DNA from: Gnetum montanum
Taxonomy: Eukaryota; Streptophyta; Gnetopsida; Gnetales; Gnetaceae
Direction of reading: 5' to 3'
NCBI GenBank assembly: GCA_015680685.1
Contig: MNCI01017655.1
Span: forward strand, 979,435 to 1,004,676
Length of the DNA stretch: 25,242 bases
Shown here: positions 9,218 through 18,064 of the stretch, in pieces
Layout of the letters: each line of letters opens with the position of its first letter
Numbering within the stretch: the first letter of the stretch is position 1
Notes under the pieces: model-generated
Told to the model about the DNA's origin: nothing
Databases searched by the model: none
What the model saw: the letters and a program-made list of their open reading frames with translations, nothing else
Translations under genes and position numbers: made by a program

Positions 9218-9338
9218 CCACTAGGACTACCAAGCATAGATCCTAGGTATGCCACTGGGATTACCAAGCGTAGATCCCAAATATGCCATTGGGTTACCAA
9301 GCGTAGATCCTAGCTACACCACTGGCTACCACGCAGTC
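9218..9338 (-). repeat. 34-bp tandem repeat in LTR D (3' copy)
   Basis: Units starting CCACTAGG, CCACTGGG, CCATTGGG and CCACTGGC at 9218, 9252, 9286 and 9319, each followed by TACCAAGCRTAGATCC (last unit partial). The same array is in the 5' LTR at about 14938-15058. Confidence 0.75.
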
Positions 9339-9655
9339 ACACTTAAATGCTCATAATCAAGTCGTACTCATTCCGTGTTTTAGGAGTTTAAGGGTGAGAG
9401 AGAAAAAATAGTAATAACATTAAATAAATAACAAATAAATAAATGACAAAGTGAATGCTGCAATGATGAAGTAATCTCGATCTTTATTGCTGATCATGTG
9501 CATGTCCAAGTACGGCACACTCGAATAAAGACATCGTACAATTACATTCACCACACTGCAGGCAAACATGGGAAAAAATATAACTTTGGAGGGATCAAAC
9601 TACCAAATTTTCACTACTCTAAAATTTGGATTCCAAACAAGGGAGAGCTACCTCT

Positions 9656-9663
9656 TATTTATA
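9656..9663 (-). promoter_or_regulatory. TATA box of 3' LTR D
   Basis: TATAAATA on the minus strand followed by AGAGG; identical in the 5' LTR at 15376-15383. Confidence 0.65.
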
Positions 9664-9681
9664 GATATGGCGGCACACTGC

Positions 9682-9827
9682 GATATCGCGTACGCGATAT
9701 CATAGGGAAGACGTGATATCGCGTATGTGATATCGCGGCCCATGCGATATCATGGCTACTGATACAACAAGGTTGTGATATCATGGTGACTGATACAACA
9801 AGGCTATGATATCACAACTACGATATC
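9682..9827 (-). promoter_or_regulatory. Eight-site GATATC palindrome array in U3 of LTR D
   Basis: GATATC at 9682, 9696, 9715, 9729, 9746, 9777, 9808 and 9822 (spacings 14, 19, 14, 17, 31, 31, 14). The first pair, 9682-9701, is a perfect 20-bp palindrome, GATATCGCGTACGCGATATC. Most flanking CpGs in the distal sites are changed to TG/CA, as expected from methylation-driven decay. Confidence 0.65.
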
Positions 9828-9855
9828 ACAGCCAACAAATTCATGACTCATCATA

Positions 9856-9868
9856 CCCCCACAACTAA
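9856..9868 (-). promoter_or_regulatory. 3' polypurine tract of element D
   Basis: The minus strand reads TTAGTTGTGGGGG followed by TA and the LTR start TGATGAGT. It would prime plus-strand DNA synthesis. Confidence 0.75.
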
Positions 9869-10119
9869 ATGAAAACTCGTCCTCGAGTTACAGAGAGAAC
9901 AAGCTCCATTGATTGCACAGTGGATAGGTATGGGATTATTGACTGACTAGAATGGATTCATGCCATAGTGTGGAGAGAAAATAAAACAAAGACACAACAC
10001 ATAGAATATTTACAAAAATTTGGAACTCATGTAGTTCTTGGTGGCGGTGACTCCTCCATAGGTGTCTTTCCATTTTCTTGTACTCCAAGTCTTGGGATTT
10101 GATGATGTTGAAGTATGGC

Positions 10120-10623
10120 CTAGAGTTTCTCCTCTTGTAAGGCCTTGAGTGCCTTGGCCTGCATGTAATTTTGCACTTGTGCCATAGAGGCAGCCCAGTC
10201 AACCTTCTCTTTTTCTTCCACCACCCTTTTATTCTCTGTCAACAATTTATTAAGTTGCTTGGTTCTGAAAGTGTCCAGTTGGTTTTGAGCAACCTTTGGC
10301 CCTGTATTCGAAAGGTTTAATACTTCCGAAATGGCTTGAATAGAGAAGTCAACAGTCACACCAAAATTGTCAACCATGGTGCCTTCTTTTTTATTGTGCC
10401 AAAATTGGTACATTTCCCCTAAGTACCAGGCACTGCTTTTAAAGAGGGTATCTCCTGCTTCTGCCTACCTAGACCGTATAGTAGGAGGATCTTCTTGATG
10501 AACGTTGAATGATTGTTCCTCCTGTTATGCATGTTGTCCAGTAGAATCTTGTCTTCCACCTCTCTGAGATCATTTGATGGCACCTTGAGTAGGACCTTCC
10601 TATTGTCCATGTTTCCGGACCAT
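10120..10623 (-). pseudogene. Decayed 3' ORF of element D, product unknown
   Basis: After TGCAG|ATGG at 10624 the minus strand carries broken frames. One (10643-10419) ends in HSTFIKKILLLYGLGRQKQE. Another, open from about 10460 to 10120, reads through AWYLGEMYQFWHNKKEG, VTVDFSIQAISEVLNL and a basic/acidic helical C-terminus with NKRVVEEKEKVDW. The VDFSIQAISEVLNL stretch weakly resembles the 'V.FS...IN..L.L' motif of a putative plant-transposon domain found beside Athila/Tat elements; this is memory-based and unchecked. The position between the non-coding middle and the 3' LTR matches the short ORFs of elements C and A. Confidence 0.4.
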
Positions 10624-10678
10624 CTGCAATCACACGGGACCAATCATTAGTAAGGTTGTTACCAAAGTTAGGTTATAC
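10624..10678 (-). other. Candidate 55-bp intron before the 3' ORF (element D)
   Basis: On the minus strand AAG|GTATAACC opens and TGATTGCAG|ATGG closes the segment, with CTTACTAATG as a good plant branch-point match about 25 bases before the end. It is the counterpart of 1154-1213 in element C. Confidence 0.4.
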
Positions 10679-10933
10679 CTTACTGCTTGCCTTAGTAGAT
10701 TTACTTTATTTCTGTGTGATGTTAATTATTGGAATAACATGTCTCTGAAAGATTATAGTTTTGAGTCCTCTTTGCTTAGGTGGTTTTCAAATTTAATTTT
10801 CTGGCATAGCTAAGGGGATGAAAATTTTTTTTGACACATTTTATTCCAAGTGTTACAACTAATTACCCTTAAATATGTCCTTCAGGAAATGATGAATTTC
10901 AAAATATTTATGTGCTATTCAGCATGTGCCCCT

Positions 10934-10946
10934 CCCCCACAACTAA
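10934..10946 (-). promoter_or_regulatory. Internal polypurine-tract-like motif of element D
   Basis: The minus strand TTAGTTGTGGGGG is identical over 13 bases to the 3' polypurine tract of this element, about 1.08 kb away. The following AGGGGC parallels ACGGGGC after the internal copy in element C. Confidence 0.45.
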
Positions 10947-10949
10947 GCT

Positions 10950-12480
10950 GAACACTCTGGGGTCAAGTAGGTTCAAACAAAATAAAAATCGGAGTACCAG
11001 CGAGCGAGTTATGGATATGAAAGAAAGGAACGTGCAATCGCAAGTCATAGAGAGAAATTTGAAAAACTTCCCCTACGCAAACAGTTGCAAATAATGTTGA
11101 TTAGCACAGGGGGGTCATGTGTGTATATATATATATATATATATTGAAGTTAGGGCACTTAGAGAATGTACTGAATTTTTAATATTTCTTTGAAATTAAA
11201 CAATATAAACTAAGGACATCTGAATGATTGTTAAAGGGTTCTAGGGTAATTCAACTAGTTCTGAAGGCACGAAAATTTTGATGATGTGGAATTAATCAAT
11301 AAGGACCTCAAATGGTAGAGAAAAAGGCTATGTGATGTTAATAAGGAAAAGAAAATTATGAAAAATTAAGCTGAGGGTAAGAAATTGTGTGTTCAAGCTA
11401 GAGAATTAATGAAGATTACAACAAAATTACACAAGTGGGTCCTCCCCAAAGCAGGTTCCAACCTACTATGCCCTTGTGTAAACACACTTAAAGTGTTCGT
11501 GGGTTCTAGAAGGGTTAATTGTAATCTACACTAACTCCACAAAACACACACATGTAAATATCACCGAAATGAGATGAAAATTTTATGTTACATGGGCCAC
11601 GAGCTACAATTACAAAAATAGTGAGATGAGGCGAAGTATAGAAAAGGATCGTAGAGATTGGGACATGAGGAGACTAACCCAGGGCACAATGAATCCTACG
11701 TGTAAAGCATGATTAAGGTGTCATTAACCCATCGTTCCAAGATTAGGACCAAGTCCATCCTTCTAATCAGTGACATCGCATTGCTTCATCCCATGGTGAG
11801 CAACTATGAGAGTACCATGACAACAAGGCGTACGATCACTTGGCGTTTAGTACAAGGGAGGAGTGATTTTTGTTTTATAACACTTCCTTTTTTTTCTCTT
11901 TCTTTCCTTTTTTTTTACTTTCCTAAATCCAGAGAAGCTGCCGACCTTTAGGCATGGGTGCATGTCTTTCGAATGGGACCCCCTAGAACAACGGTTGAAT
12001 TTTGAGTGCCCTTTTGATTACTCTTACTCCCATTTTTCATTAGATCTACAAGGATCTTAGTACAACCATATTGCATGTTAACTCCCACAGGTGTCACCAA
12101 AGAGAATCCAAAATTCCCCTTGATGTCACACCCTAATCATTCCCTCTTGGTCCATCCTTCTTCATTCTGGGTACAATGAACACAAAATTAATTTTAAGTT
12201 TTAGAAATTTCAAGAATATCACTGTACCCTCGAACAGAACCTCTTTATTTATAGAGTGGATGAGTGGGTGTAATGGGCTCACTGTTTCAAATAATTGATC
12301 ACTCATGACTTAATAACATAAAACACATCTCAACCAACGATCCACATGAGTGTTTTATTCGTAGATGAGATTACTTACAAAAACATGAAAAGACAAACAC
12401 ACAAAAAGATAAAACAAAAAGTTGAAAAATGAAAAACTGAAAACAAAAAAGTTGTAAAATTAAAGAAAATGAAAAATATT
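10950..12480 (-). other. Non-coding middle of element D
   Basis: About 1.5 kb where protease and polymerase genes would be expected. Only short, composition-driven frames are seen, with none of the protease, RT or integrase motifs. Two blocks (about 11425-11500 and 12110-12145) match element C, so this filler is a shared trait of the subfamily and not a random deletion of this copy. Confidence 0.6.
11123..11144. repeat. (TA)n microsatellite
   Basis: An uninterrupted run of about eleven TA units after GTG, inside the non-coding middle of element D. Confidence 0.9.
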
Positions 12481-12495
12481 TATTAATCCTGCTTG

Positions 12496-14457
12496 TTATT
12501 GAAATGGGGGATATCCCCCATAACTAAACAGTTGAGTATGGCAAGGATTAATAAATGAAAAATGAGGATCCTTGCATATTGGAAATATTGAAGCTGGTCC
12601 ATACTTATCACCTTGGATTTCACACACTTTATAATAAACATAGTGGGGCACTTCATACGATGTAGTTCCCGGATAACAAGTTGACCCATTATGATGTTTA
12701 GGATGGTTAGATGGTATGCAAGGATTGGGCTGATGCCTTCCATGGTTGTGTTCATTTGGCCTTATGGTTGTTGGAGTGTAAGTTGATGGCCCTGATGAAG
12801 TTAAAGGTAAGGATGCACCACATTGTTGGACTTGTGCTAAGTTGGAAGATGTAGTGGCCTCAGAGTTATGTTGTCCCTTCCTACGGATGTGTTTAAAGAA
12901 AGGATGCTTTTGATGTTGAGGAGGCTCTTCACTGCTATTAGTAGCAGTAGCACAAGTGTTATTTGTGGGTTGCGGTGGTACAAACACCTTCAGAATAGTT
13001 GGTGGCATTGTGGAAGGAGGGAAAGGATAAGAATGTTGAAAGTTAGGAGGAATGTAAGGTGCACAAGGTGGTGGTTGTGTTGGAGGTATGGGTTGATAGT
13101 ATTGTGGAGAATGGTATTGTGGTGAGATAGAGTATGTTGGCCCAGTTGAAGAAATAGGGTGTTGAGCATGATAAGCATTTAGATTCGAAAAATGTGAAGG
13201 ATGCCTCTAGTCTAAGGGTGGATTCCCCCATGACTGGGATTGTTGCCACTGTGATCAAACACAGTATCTCTATATGAAATTTGGATGTAACATGTTTCCC
13301 CAATGCTCATGTAGATGTAACAATATTGGGCATTGGCCCTTGGGGTGATCGTATAGGCATATGTTACATTCATATGTATGATTGGCAATTGAGCACTTAT
13401 TCCCTTTATTCTTTTTCTCCGAATGCCTATTATTTTGTCCTGCTTCTTGGGTTGTTAAAACTCTATCTCCAATGATGTTGATATATTCTCCACACTTTTG
13501 ATTTATCCATTCCAACATCTTATTGATCTTTGCCTCGGCTTCTTCTAACAATTGTTGTATTGGCAAAGATGATGTTTCCACCTTGAGATTTGTTGATCTC
13601 TTCTTTTCATGATCATGGACCTTTGTGAAGTTGATATTTTGGTCCTGTTGATGTTGTTCAACACTCTCCCATGTAGCTATTTCTCCTTCTTCTTTTGCTA
13701 CCCTTTTAATAAGCTCTTGGATTTGATGGGTTCGTAGATTATATAATTGACCTCGAGCATACGTTCCTAAGGTCTCTCTTGTTTCATTACGTAGCCCATC
13801 AATAATATGGTACATTAGCCTTTCCTTGAAAAACCCATGGCCTAGACAGTTGTTTAACAAGGAATAATATCTTTCTAAGGCCATGTCCAAGGGTTCATGT
13901 TTTCCTTGTTTCCATCCTTGGATTTGTTTCCTCAATGCTGACACTCTTGCATAGGTTTGATATTTTTCATTACATACTTCTACCATTGTTGACCAGCGTC
14001 GTATTAAATTTGGTTTTAACAATCTATACCATACTTTAGCTTGTTCAATGAGTGTCATAGGAAAGAGCTTAAGATTTTACCAACTGTTATCAATGTTATT
14101 CCATGTGTAGGCATCGTAGAAGGCTAGTAAATGTTGATGTGGATCTAAGTCATAGCCTCCTGAAAATTTGGGAAAGTTGTTTAAATCGAGCTTGGGTAGA
14201 TGGCTCTCTTTACAATGCCTACGTGAGATTCGAACAACCTCTTGTATTTGTGTTAGGCTTGTAGTGGCTAGTGGAGGTTCATCGTCATTGGGTAAATTAG
14301 GCTTTCGTGTATTATGATGATGTTGTTCTTGTTCATTCTTATAAGAAACTCCCACTTTAGGTTGTATACTCCAATCTTCATTGTCATATAGCTCATTGGT
14401 TCTCCAATGAACTTCCTCACTAAGTGTGGCTTTATTATCATCTTGTAGGAGAGGCAT
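12496..14457 (-). pseudogene. gag of element D (654-codon frame with four nonsense codons)
   Basis: One minus-strand frame runs from ATG 14457 to the stop at 12496 without a frameshift. It is broken only by stops at 14077-14079 (TAA), 13270-13272 (TAG), 13255-13257 (TGA) and 13207-13209 (TAG). The N-terminal part contains LPKLDLNNFPKFSG and DPHQHLLAF; the Retrotrans_gag core follows (EQAKVWYRLLKPNLIRRW, HEPLDMALERYYSLL, LMYHIIDGLRNETRE). Next come a coiled-coil-like linker, the zinc-knuckle CNICLYDHPKGQC (C-x2-C-x3-H-x4-C) and a proline/histidine/tyrosine-rich C-terminus (YQPIPPTQPPPCAPYIPPN). Gag would build the particle and bind RNA. The stops fit C-to-T decay of Trp, Gln or Arg codons, so the frame was probably intact at insertion. 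No pol follows. Confidence 0.8.
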
Positions 14458-14570
14458 TATTGTGTGTGAATTTATGTGACTTTTTATAATTACTCTTTTC
14501 TGAAAGATATATCGTTAAGTTCTTTACAGTGACCTTATATGATATAACTAATCTAGATAACTAGCACCAT

Positions 14571-14588
14571 CCCCGGCAACAGCGCCAA
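14571..14588 (-). promoter_or_regulatory. Primer binding site of element D (tRNA-Asp type)
   Basis: The minus strand reads TTGGCGCTGTTGCCGGGGA directly after the LTR end CATCA. It is close to the Athila/Tat primer site complementary to tRNA-Asp. Confidence 0.8.
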
Positions 14589-14937
14589 TGATGAGTGGTG
14601 AGGTACCCCTACACTCAACCATACGAAACAAGTGTCACATGCGAGATCCGGTCGAACTCCACAGATGGACTAGTTGTGGCACCTAGATAGTTAGCCTTAG
14701 GTCGCAGTTCGTTGTCTTCCCACCTGGACTAGTATTGTATATTTGTCACGTATGGTTTAGTCCAGTGTGTGGTGTATGATGTGTTCCTAATCTATGCTAC
14801 TCCTAAAGGCAATGGAAAATAATATTAACTAAGCTCAGCTAGGAGGAAAAAGGGTAAGAGAATCTAATCTAGCCTAAGTGCGACGAGCAACCGATTCCTT
14901 GATCAACCGTACACATCTTGGACTTCGTGCATGACTA

Positions 14938-15058
14938 CCAATGGGACTACCAAGCGTAGATCCTAGGTACACCACTGGGATTACCAAGCGCAGATCCCAA
15001 ATACGCCATTGGGTTACCAAGCATAGATCCTAGCTACACCACTGAGCTACCAAGCAGT
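14938..15058 (-). repeat. 34-bp tandem repeat in LTR D (5' copy)
   Basis: Three and a half units of CCAMTGGGNTTACCAAGCRYAGATCC type, matching the array at 9218-9338 unit for unit. Confidence 0.75.
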
Positions 15059-15375
15059 CACACTTAAATGCTCGTAATCAAGTCGTACTCGTTCTGTGTT
15101 CTAGGAGTTTAAGGGTGAGAGAGAGAAAATAGTAAATAACATTAAATAAATAAAAAATAAATAAATGAAAAAGTGAATGCTGTAATGATGAAGTAATCTC
15201 GATCTTTATTGCTGGTCATGTGCATGTCCAAGTACGACACTTGAATAAAGATATTGTACAATTACATTCACCACACTACAGGAAAACACGAGAAAAAATC
15301 TAACTCTAGAGGGATCAAACTGCCAGAGCTTCGCTACTCTAAAACTGGGATCCCAAAGAAGGGAGAGCCGCCTCT

Positions 15376-15383
15376 TATTTATA
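15376..15383 (-). promoter_or_regulatory. TATA box of 5' LTR D
   Basis: TATAAATA on the minus strand; as part of the 5' LTR this would be the promoter that drives the element's RNA. Confidence 0.65.
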
Positions 15384-15401
15384 GATATGGCGGTGCACTG
15401 C

Positions 15402-15514
15402 GATATCGCGTACACGATATCGTGGCCCATGCGATATCGTGGCTACTAATATAACAGGGTTGTGATATCACGACGACTGATACAACAGGGTTGTGATATC
15501 ATAGCTGCGATATC
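15402..15514 (-). promoter_or_regulatory. Six-site GATATC palindrome array in 5' LTR D
   Basis: GATATC at 15402, 15416, 15433, 15464, 15495 and 15509 (spacings 14, 17, 31, 31, 14). The pair 15402-15421 is GATATCGCGTACACGATATC. Compared with the 3' LTR, one two-site block is missing. Confidence 0.65.
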
Positions 15515-15545
15515 ACAGCCAGAAAATTCATGATTCATCATTTGT

Positions 15546-16599
15546 AATTGATAACCATGACCTAATCACAACTCATAGTCAATCTAGATAGTCACACCAC
15601 AACTCATAGTTGTCTTGTGGTTTCATATAAATTTCTAAAAATTAGGACTAAATAACAAAAAAAATAGCAACCACTTAGTTAACACCAAAGAACATTGGGG
15701 ACATAGATAATAAGGTGCAGCAAGTGTCATTATTATAACCAAACAAGGAAAGAAGGGTTAACAAAACAACAACATCAAAATGGGGTTCAAGCCTAAGGGA
15801 ATCAATGAAAACTTACAAAAATCTAAGGACTTGAAATCTAATAAAATGACTAGAATCCTAAACAACTTATGCTAAAACAAACATGATAATAGGAAAACAC
15901 TAGATGAATGACTAATACCCATGTCTCAAATAATTGGTAAATCAATTATTACAAAATCCTTAAACTCAAAATCTACGAATTACATAAAATTACAATAGAA
16001 TGGAACAATAAATTAAAGTACAAAAATCATAAAATATATTCTTGCAAAGAAAAACTTATTTGCCAGTCAAAACTAACACAAGTCTACATAAGTTAAATAA
16101 TACCCAACCCACATCAAATGTTCACAAAATCCTATGAACCAAAACAATCAAGAAAAAGTGACAAGATTTTTCACCTGAAAATTCAAACCACAAATCTACA
16201 ATAACACATGAAGTTTAGCCATGAACTCTTGCAATGACATGCTTATGAACCAATGAAGCTCCACATACTACCACAAGCCTTTAACATAGCAACACTTCCA
16301 TATTCAAAAATTTGAATTCCAAAGTGCCCAATTGAATGATGTATGAGGTTTATGGAAAAACACTTGAAAAATCCATCATTACATAACTATATAATTTCTA
16401 AAAACCATAATATCACAAAGGAAATCTACCAAAAAAACTCTCTTATAATGTATGTAACCTCCCTTAACACAAAATATGCTAAAACTATAGCATAAAGAAG
16501 CAACACATATCATAACAATTTAATTCTTTTAATTTGTTTAAATTTAAGTATGTTCATATGAATACATCTTTATTTCTTTTATCATCTAAAAGAAAGATA
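15546..16599. other. AT-rich tract with no recognisable gene
   Basis: About 1 kb, A-rich on the plus strand, with no long frame and no LTR, TIR or RNA-gene structure that I can see. The first 70 bases resemble the spacer at 8659-8868, the other side of the element D insertion. Confidence 0.5.
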
Positions 16600-17599
16600 T
16601 TTTGAAACCTGTGGTCATTTTGGTTGGATTGATTAGTGGTTGCATATCATACATTGGTTAAAAACTTCTTTGGTTAGTTGCATAAGAAATTTGCTAAAAG
16701 ACAAATAGAGAAGGGAAAAAAATTTTATGATGATATTCAAGAGATTAGCACTTCTCTTCAAAATAAATTCTTTAATACTAATCTTCAACAATGACTTGCT
16801 TATGTTTGCTTTGTCACACAAAAATAGAATATGCATAATGCAAAAGCACTCTCATTCAGGCTCATCTTTCCTAGTTGAAGATAGAGGGAGAGCCATGTAG
16901 AGAATTTTTTCAATTTTTTAAAAGTGTAATGTTTAGTTTAGCCAATGATAAAGCTCCATGTTTTGATGGAAATCTTATTGAATTTTTTAAAAATCATTCA
17001 AATGTTATTGGTATGGATATCTTTTATATTTTCATTGAAGCTATTTAATAGTGTTCACTTGATCAAGAGTTGAATAGATGAGTAATCAAACTTATTCCTA
17101 AGGAAGGTAATCTTTTCTACATTGCTAATTAACATCCCATTAATTTTTGAATTCAATTTATAAAATATTGGTCAAATATCTTGCTTGAAGATTACAACCA
17201 ATTCTTCTTCAAATAATTGTTTCCTACAAAATCACTTTGTTAAAAATAAATATATTTTAATTAATGTTGTTGCAGCTTGTAAGAGTATGCAATGGGCACA
17301 CTATCTTAATCAAGACATTACATTTTTTAAGCTTATTTATACTGTAACCTATAAAAGGATTGAATGACATTTTATGATTACTTGCTTTTGCAAATTTTAG
17401 TTTAAAGAAAAATTTAATAAGATGGTCATGACTCTTTTTACTGAACCTAATGAACTAGTGACTACAAATGTTAGTATTAGTTAAACAAATGTATCCTCCT
17501 TTTGCACTCTTACTTCATCCCCCTGTAAATTTTCTGTTATGGTATTTAAAGGAATCAAGAATCCCATCTCTTCATGGATAATAATGTCTATGAATTATT
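16600..17599 (+). pseudogene. Decayed LINE (L1-like) reverse transcriptase fragment
   Basis: Plus-strand fragments follow the order of plant L1 ORF2. NDKAPCFDGNLIEFFK (about 16944-16991) corresponds to the NDKAPGPDGF block. VIKLIPKEGN and a decayed 'RPISL' block follow. HFVKNKYILINVVAACKSMQWAH and DITFFKLIYTVTYKRIE (about 17230-17364) correspond to FVKGRYILDN and LKIDFDKAYDRIEW. FKEKFNKMVMTLFTEPNE and KGIKNPI extend it toward the copia insertion. In the motif-A block the catalytic Asp is replaced (K-L-I-Y for K-I-D-F) and many stops are present. LINE ORF2 copies element RNA into DNA at nicked target sites; this one is an old remnant, later split by the copia element. Confidence 0.65.
17595..17599 (+). 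repeat. Target site duplication TTATT (left)
   Basis: TTATT immediately before TGTAACAATT, identical to 24795-24799 after the 3' LTR. Confidence 0.9.
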
Positions 17600-18050
17600 T
17601 GTAACAATTGTGGAAACATGCCTCCTACGTAAACATGGAAAGTTCTAAAAATGATTCAACTTTCTAATGAAACAATGTGATATCTTTGGAAATTTCTATT
17701 CATTGTTATCTGGTAATGGTCTCATATTTTTCTAATAAATGGTAACTAATTCCAGGGCCTTCTGGCTTCTTGATGGGAGAACAAGGCATGGGAATCAATT
17801 GCAGTATAGCAGTTCAGGTCCCTTTCACAGTCACTTACAGTCTGCATACACCATCACCGCAGAGCGCCCGTATGAAAGAAGATCCAGAACATTCAGGCAT
17901 CAATGACATCAATGGCTGGAGGTCAGTTCGATCTATTTTTCAAATTGATTTGTGCATTTTTGTTTCATGCACATTTGTAGATTAAGAGATCTGTTTTTAC
18001 ATGCTTCCGCTTGTGCAATCCGGTTTTGATGCACGTAAGATCTACTAACA
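17600..18050 (+). repeat. 5' LTR of the copia element (451 bp)
   Basis: TGTAACAATTG to TCTACTAACA, followed by the primer site. Relative to the 3' LTR it has 45 extra bases (17726-17770), a 9-bp tandem addition in CATCAATGA near 17900 and 3 bases near its end. No clear TATA box is seen. Confidence 0.95.
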
Positions 18051-18052
18051 TT

Positions 18053-18064
18053 TGGTATCAGAGC
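18053..18064 (+). promoter_or_regulatory. Primer binding site (tRNA-iMet)
   Basis: TGGTATCAGAGC, two bases after the LTR, is the standard plant copia primer site complementary to the 3' end of initiator methionine tRNA. Confidence 0.95.

Larger units (their letters stand above)
8869..9853 (-). repeat. 3' LTR of element D (985 bp)
   Basis: On the plus strand it runs from TGATGAGTGGCGAGG to GACTCATCA, so the LTR termini form an 8-bp inverted repeat TGATGAGT/ACTCATCA. It aligns throughout with 14589-15540. The 33-bp length difference is largely an extra GATATC unit and small indels. Confidence 0.9.
8869..15540 (-). mobile_element. Element D: complete gag-only Ty3/gypsy-type LTR element (6672 bp)
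   Basis: Both LTRs are present, bounded by CTTGT (8864-8868) and TTTGT (15541-15545), a 5-bp target duplication with one change. Internally on the minus strand come a primer site (14588-14571), a gag frame (14457-12496), about 1.5 kb of sequence without coding signs, an internal polypurine copy, an intron-like segment and short 3' ORF, and a 3' polypurine tract. No protease, RT, RNase H or integrase motif is seen, so it would depend on enzymes from another element. The first 230 bases of the two LTRs differ at about 18 positions, nearly all transitions, so the insertion is not recent. Confidence 0.85.
14589..15540 (-). repeat. 5' LTR of element D (952 bp)
   Basis: TGATGAGTGGTGAGG to GATTCATCA on the plus strand, aligned with 8869-9853. 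It contains the 34-bp repeats (about 14938-15058), TATAAATA at 15376-15383 and GATATC sites upstream of it on the minus strand. The primer site lies immediately inside. Confidence 0.9.

Noticed and set aside
9498-9716. Plus-strand frames in LTR D (also 15254-15454)
   Set aside because: They lie antisense to the LTR promoter region and repeat in both LTRs because the DNA is duplicated; no protein signal.
12868-13125. Plus-strand frame with many tryptophan and arginine residues
   Set aside because: It is the reverse strand of the proline-rich gag tail; proline codons read as W/G/R in antisense.
15546-16599. A MITE or helitron in the AT-rich tract
   Set aside because: I could not find terminal inverted repeats with a target duplication, or a TC...CTRR end with a hairpin.
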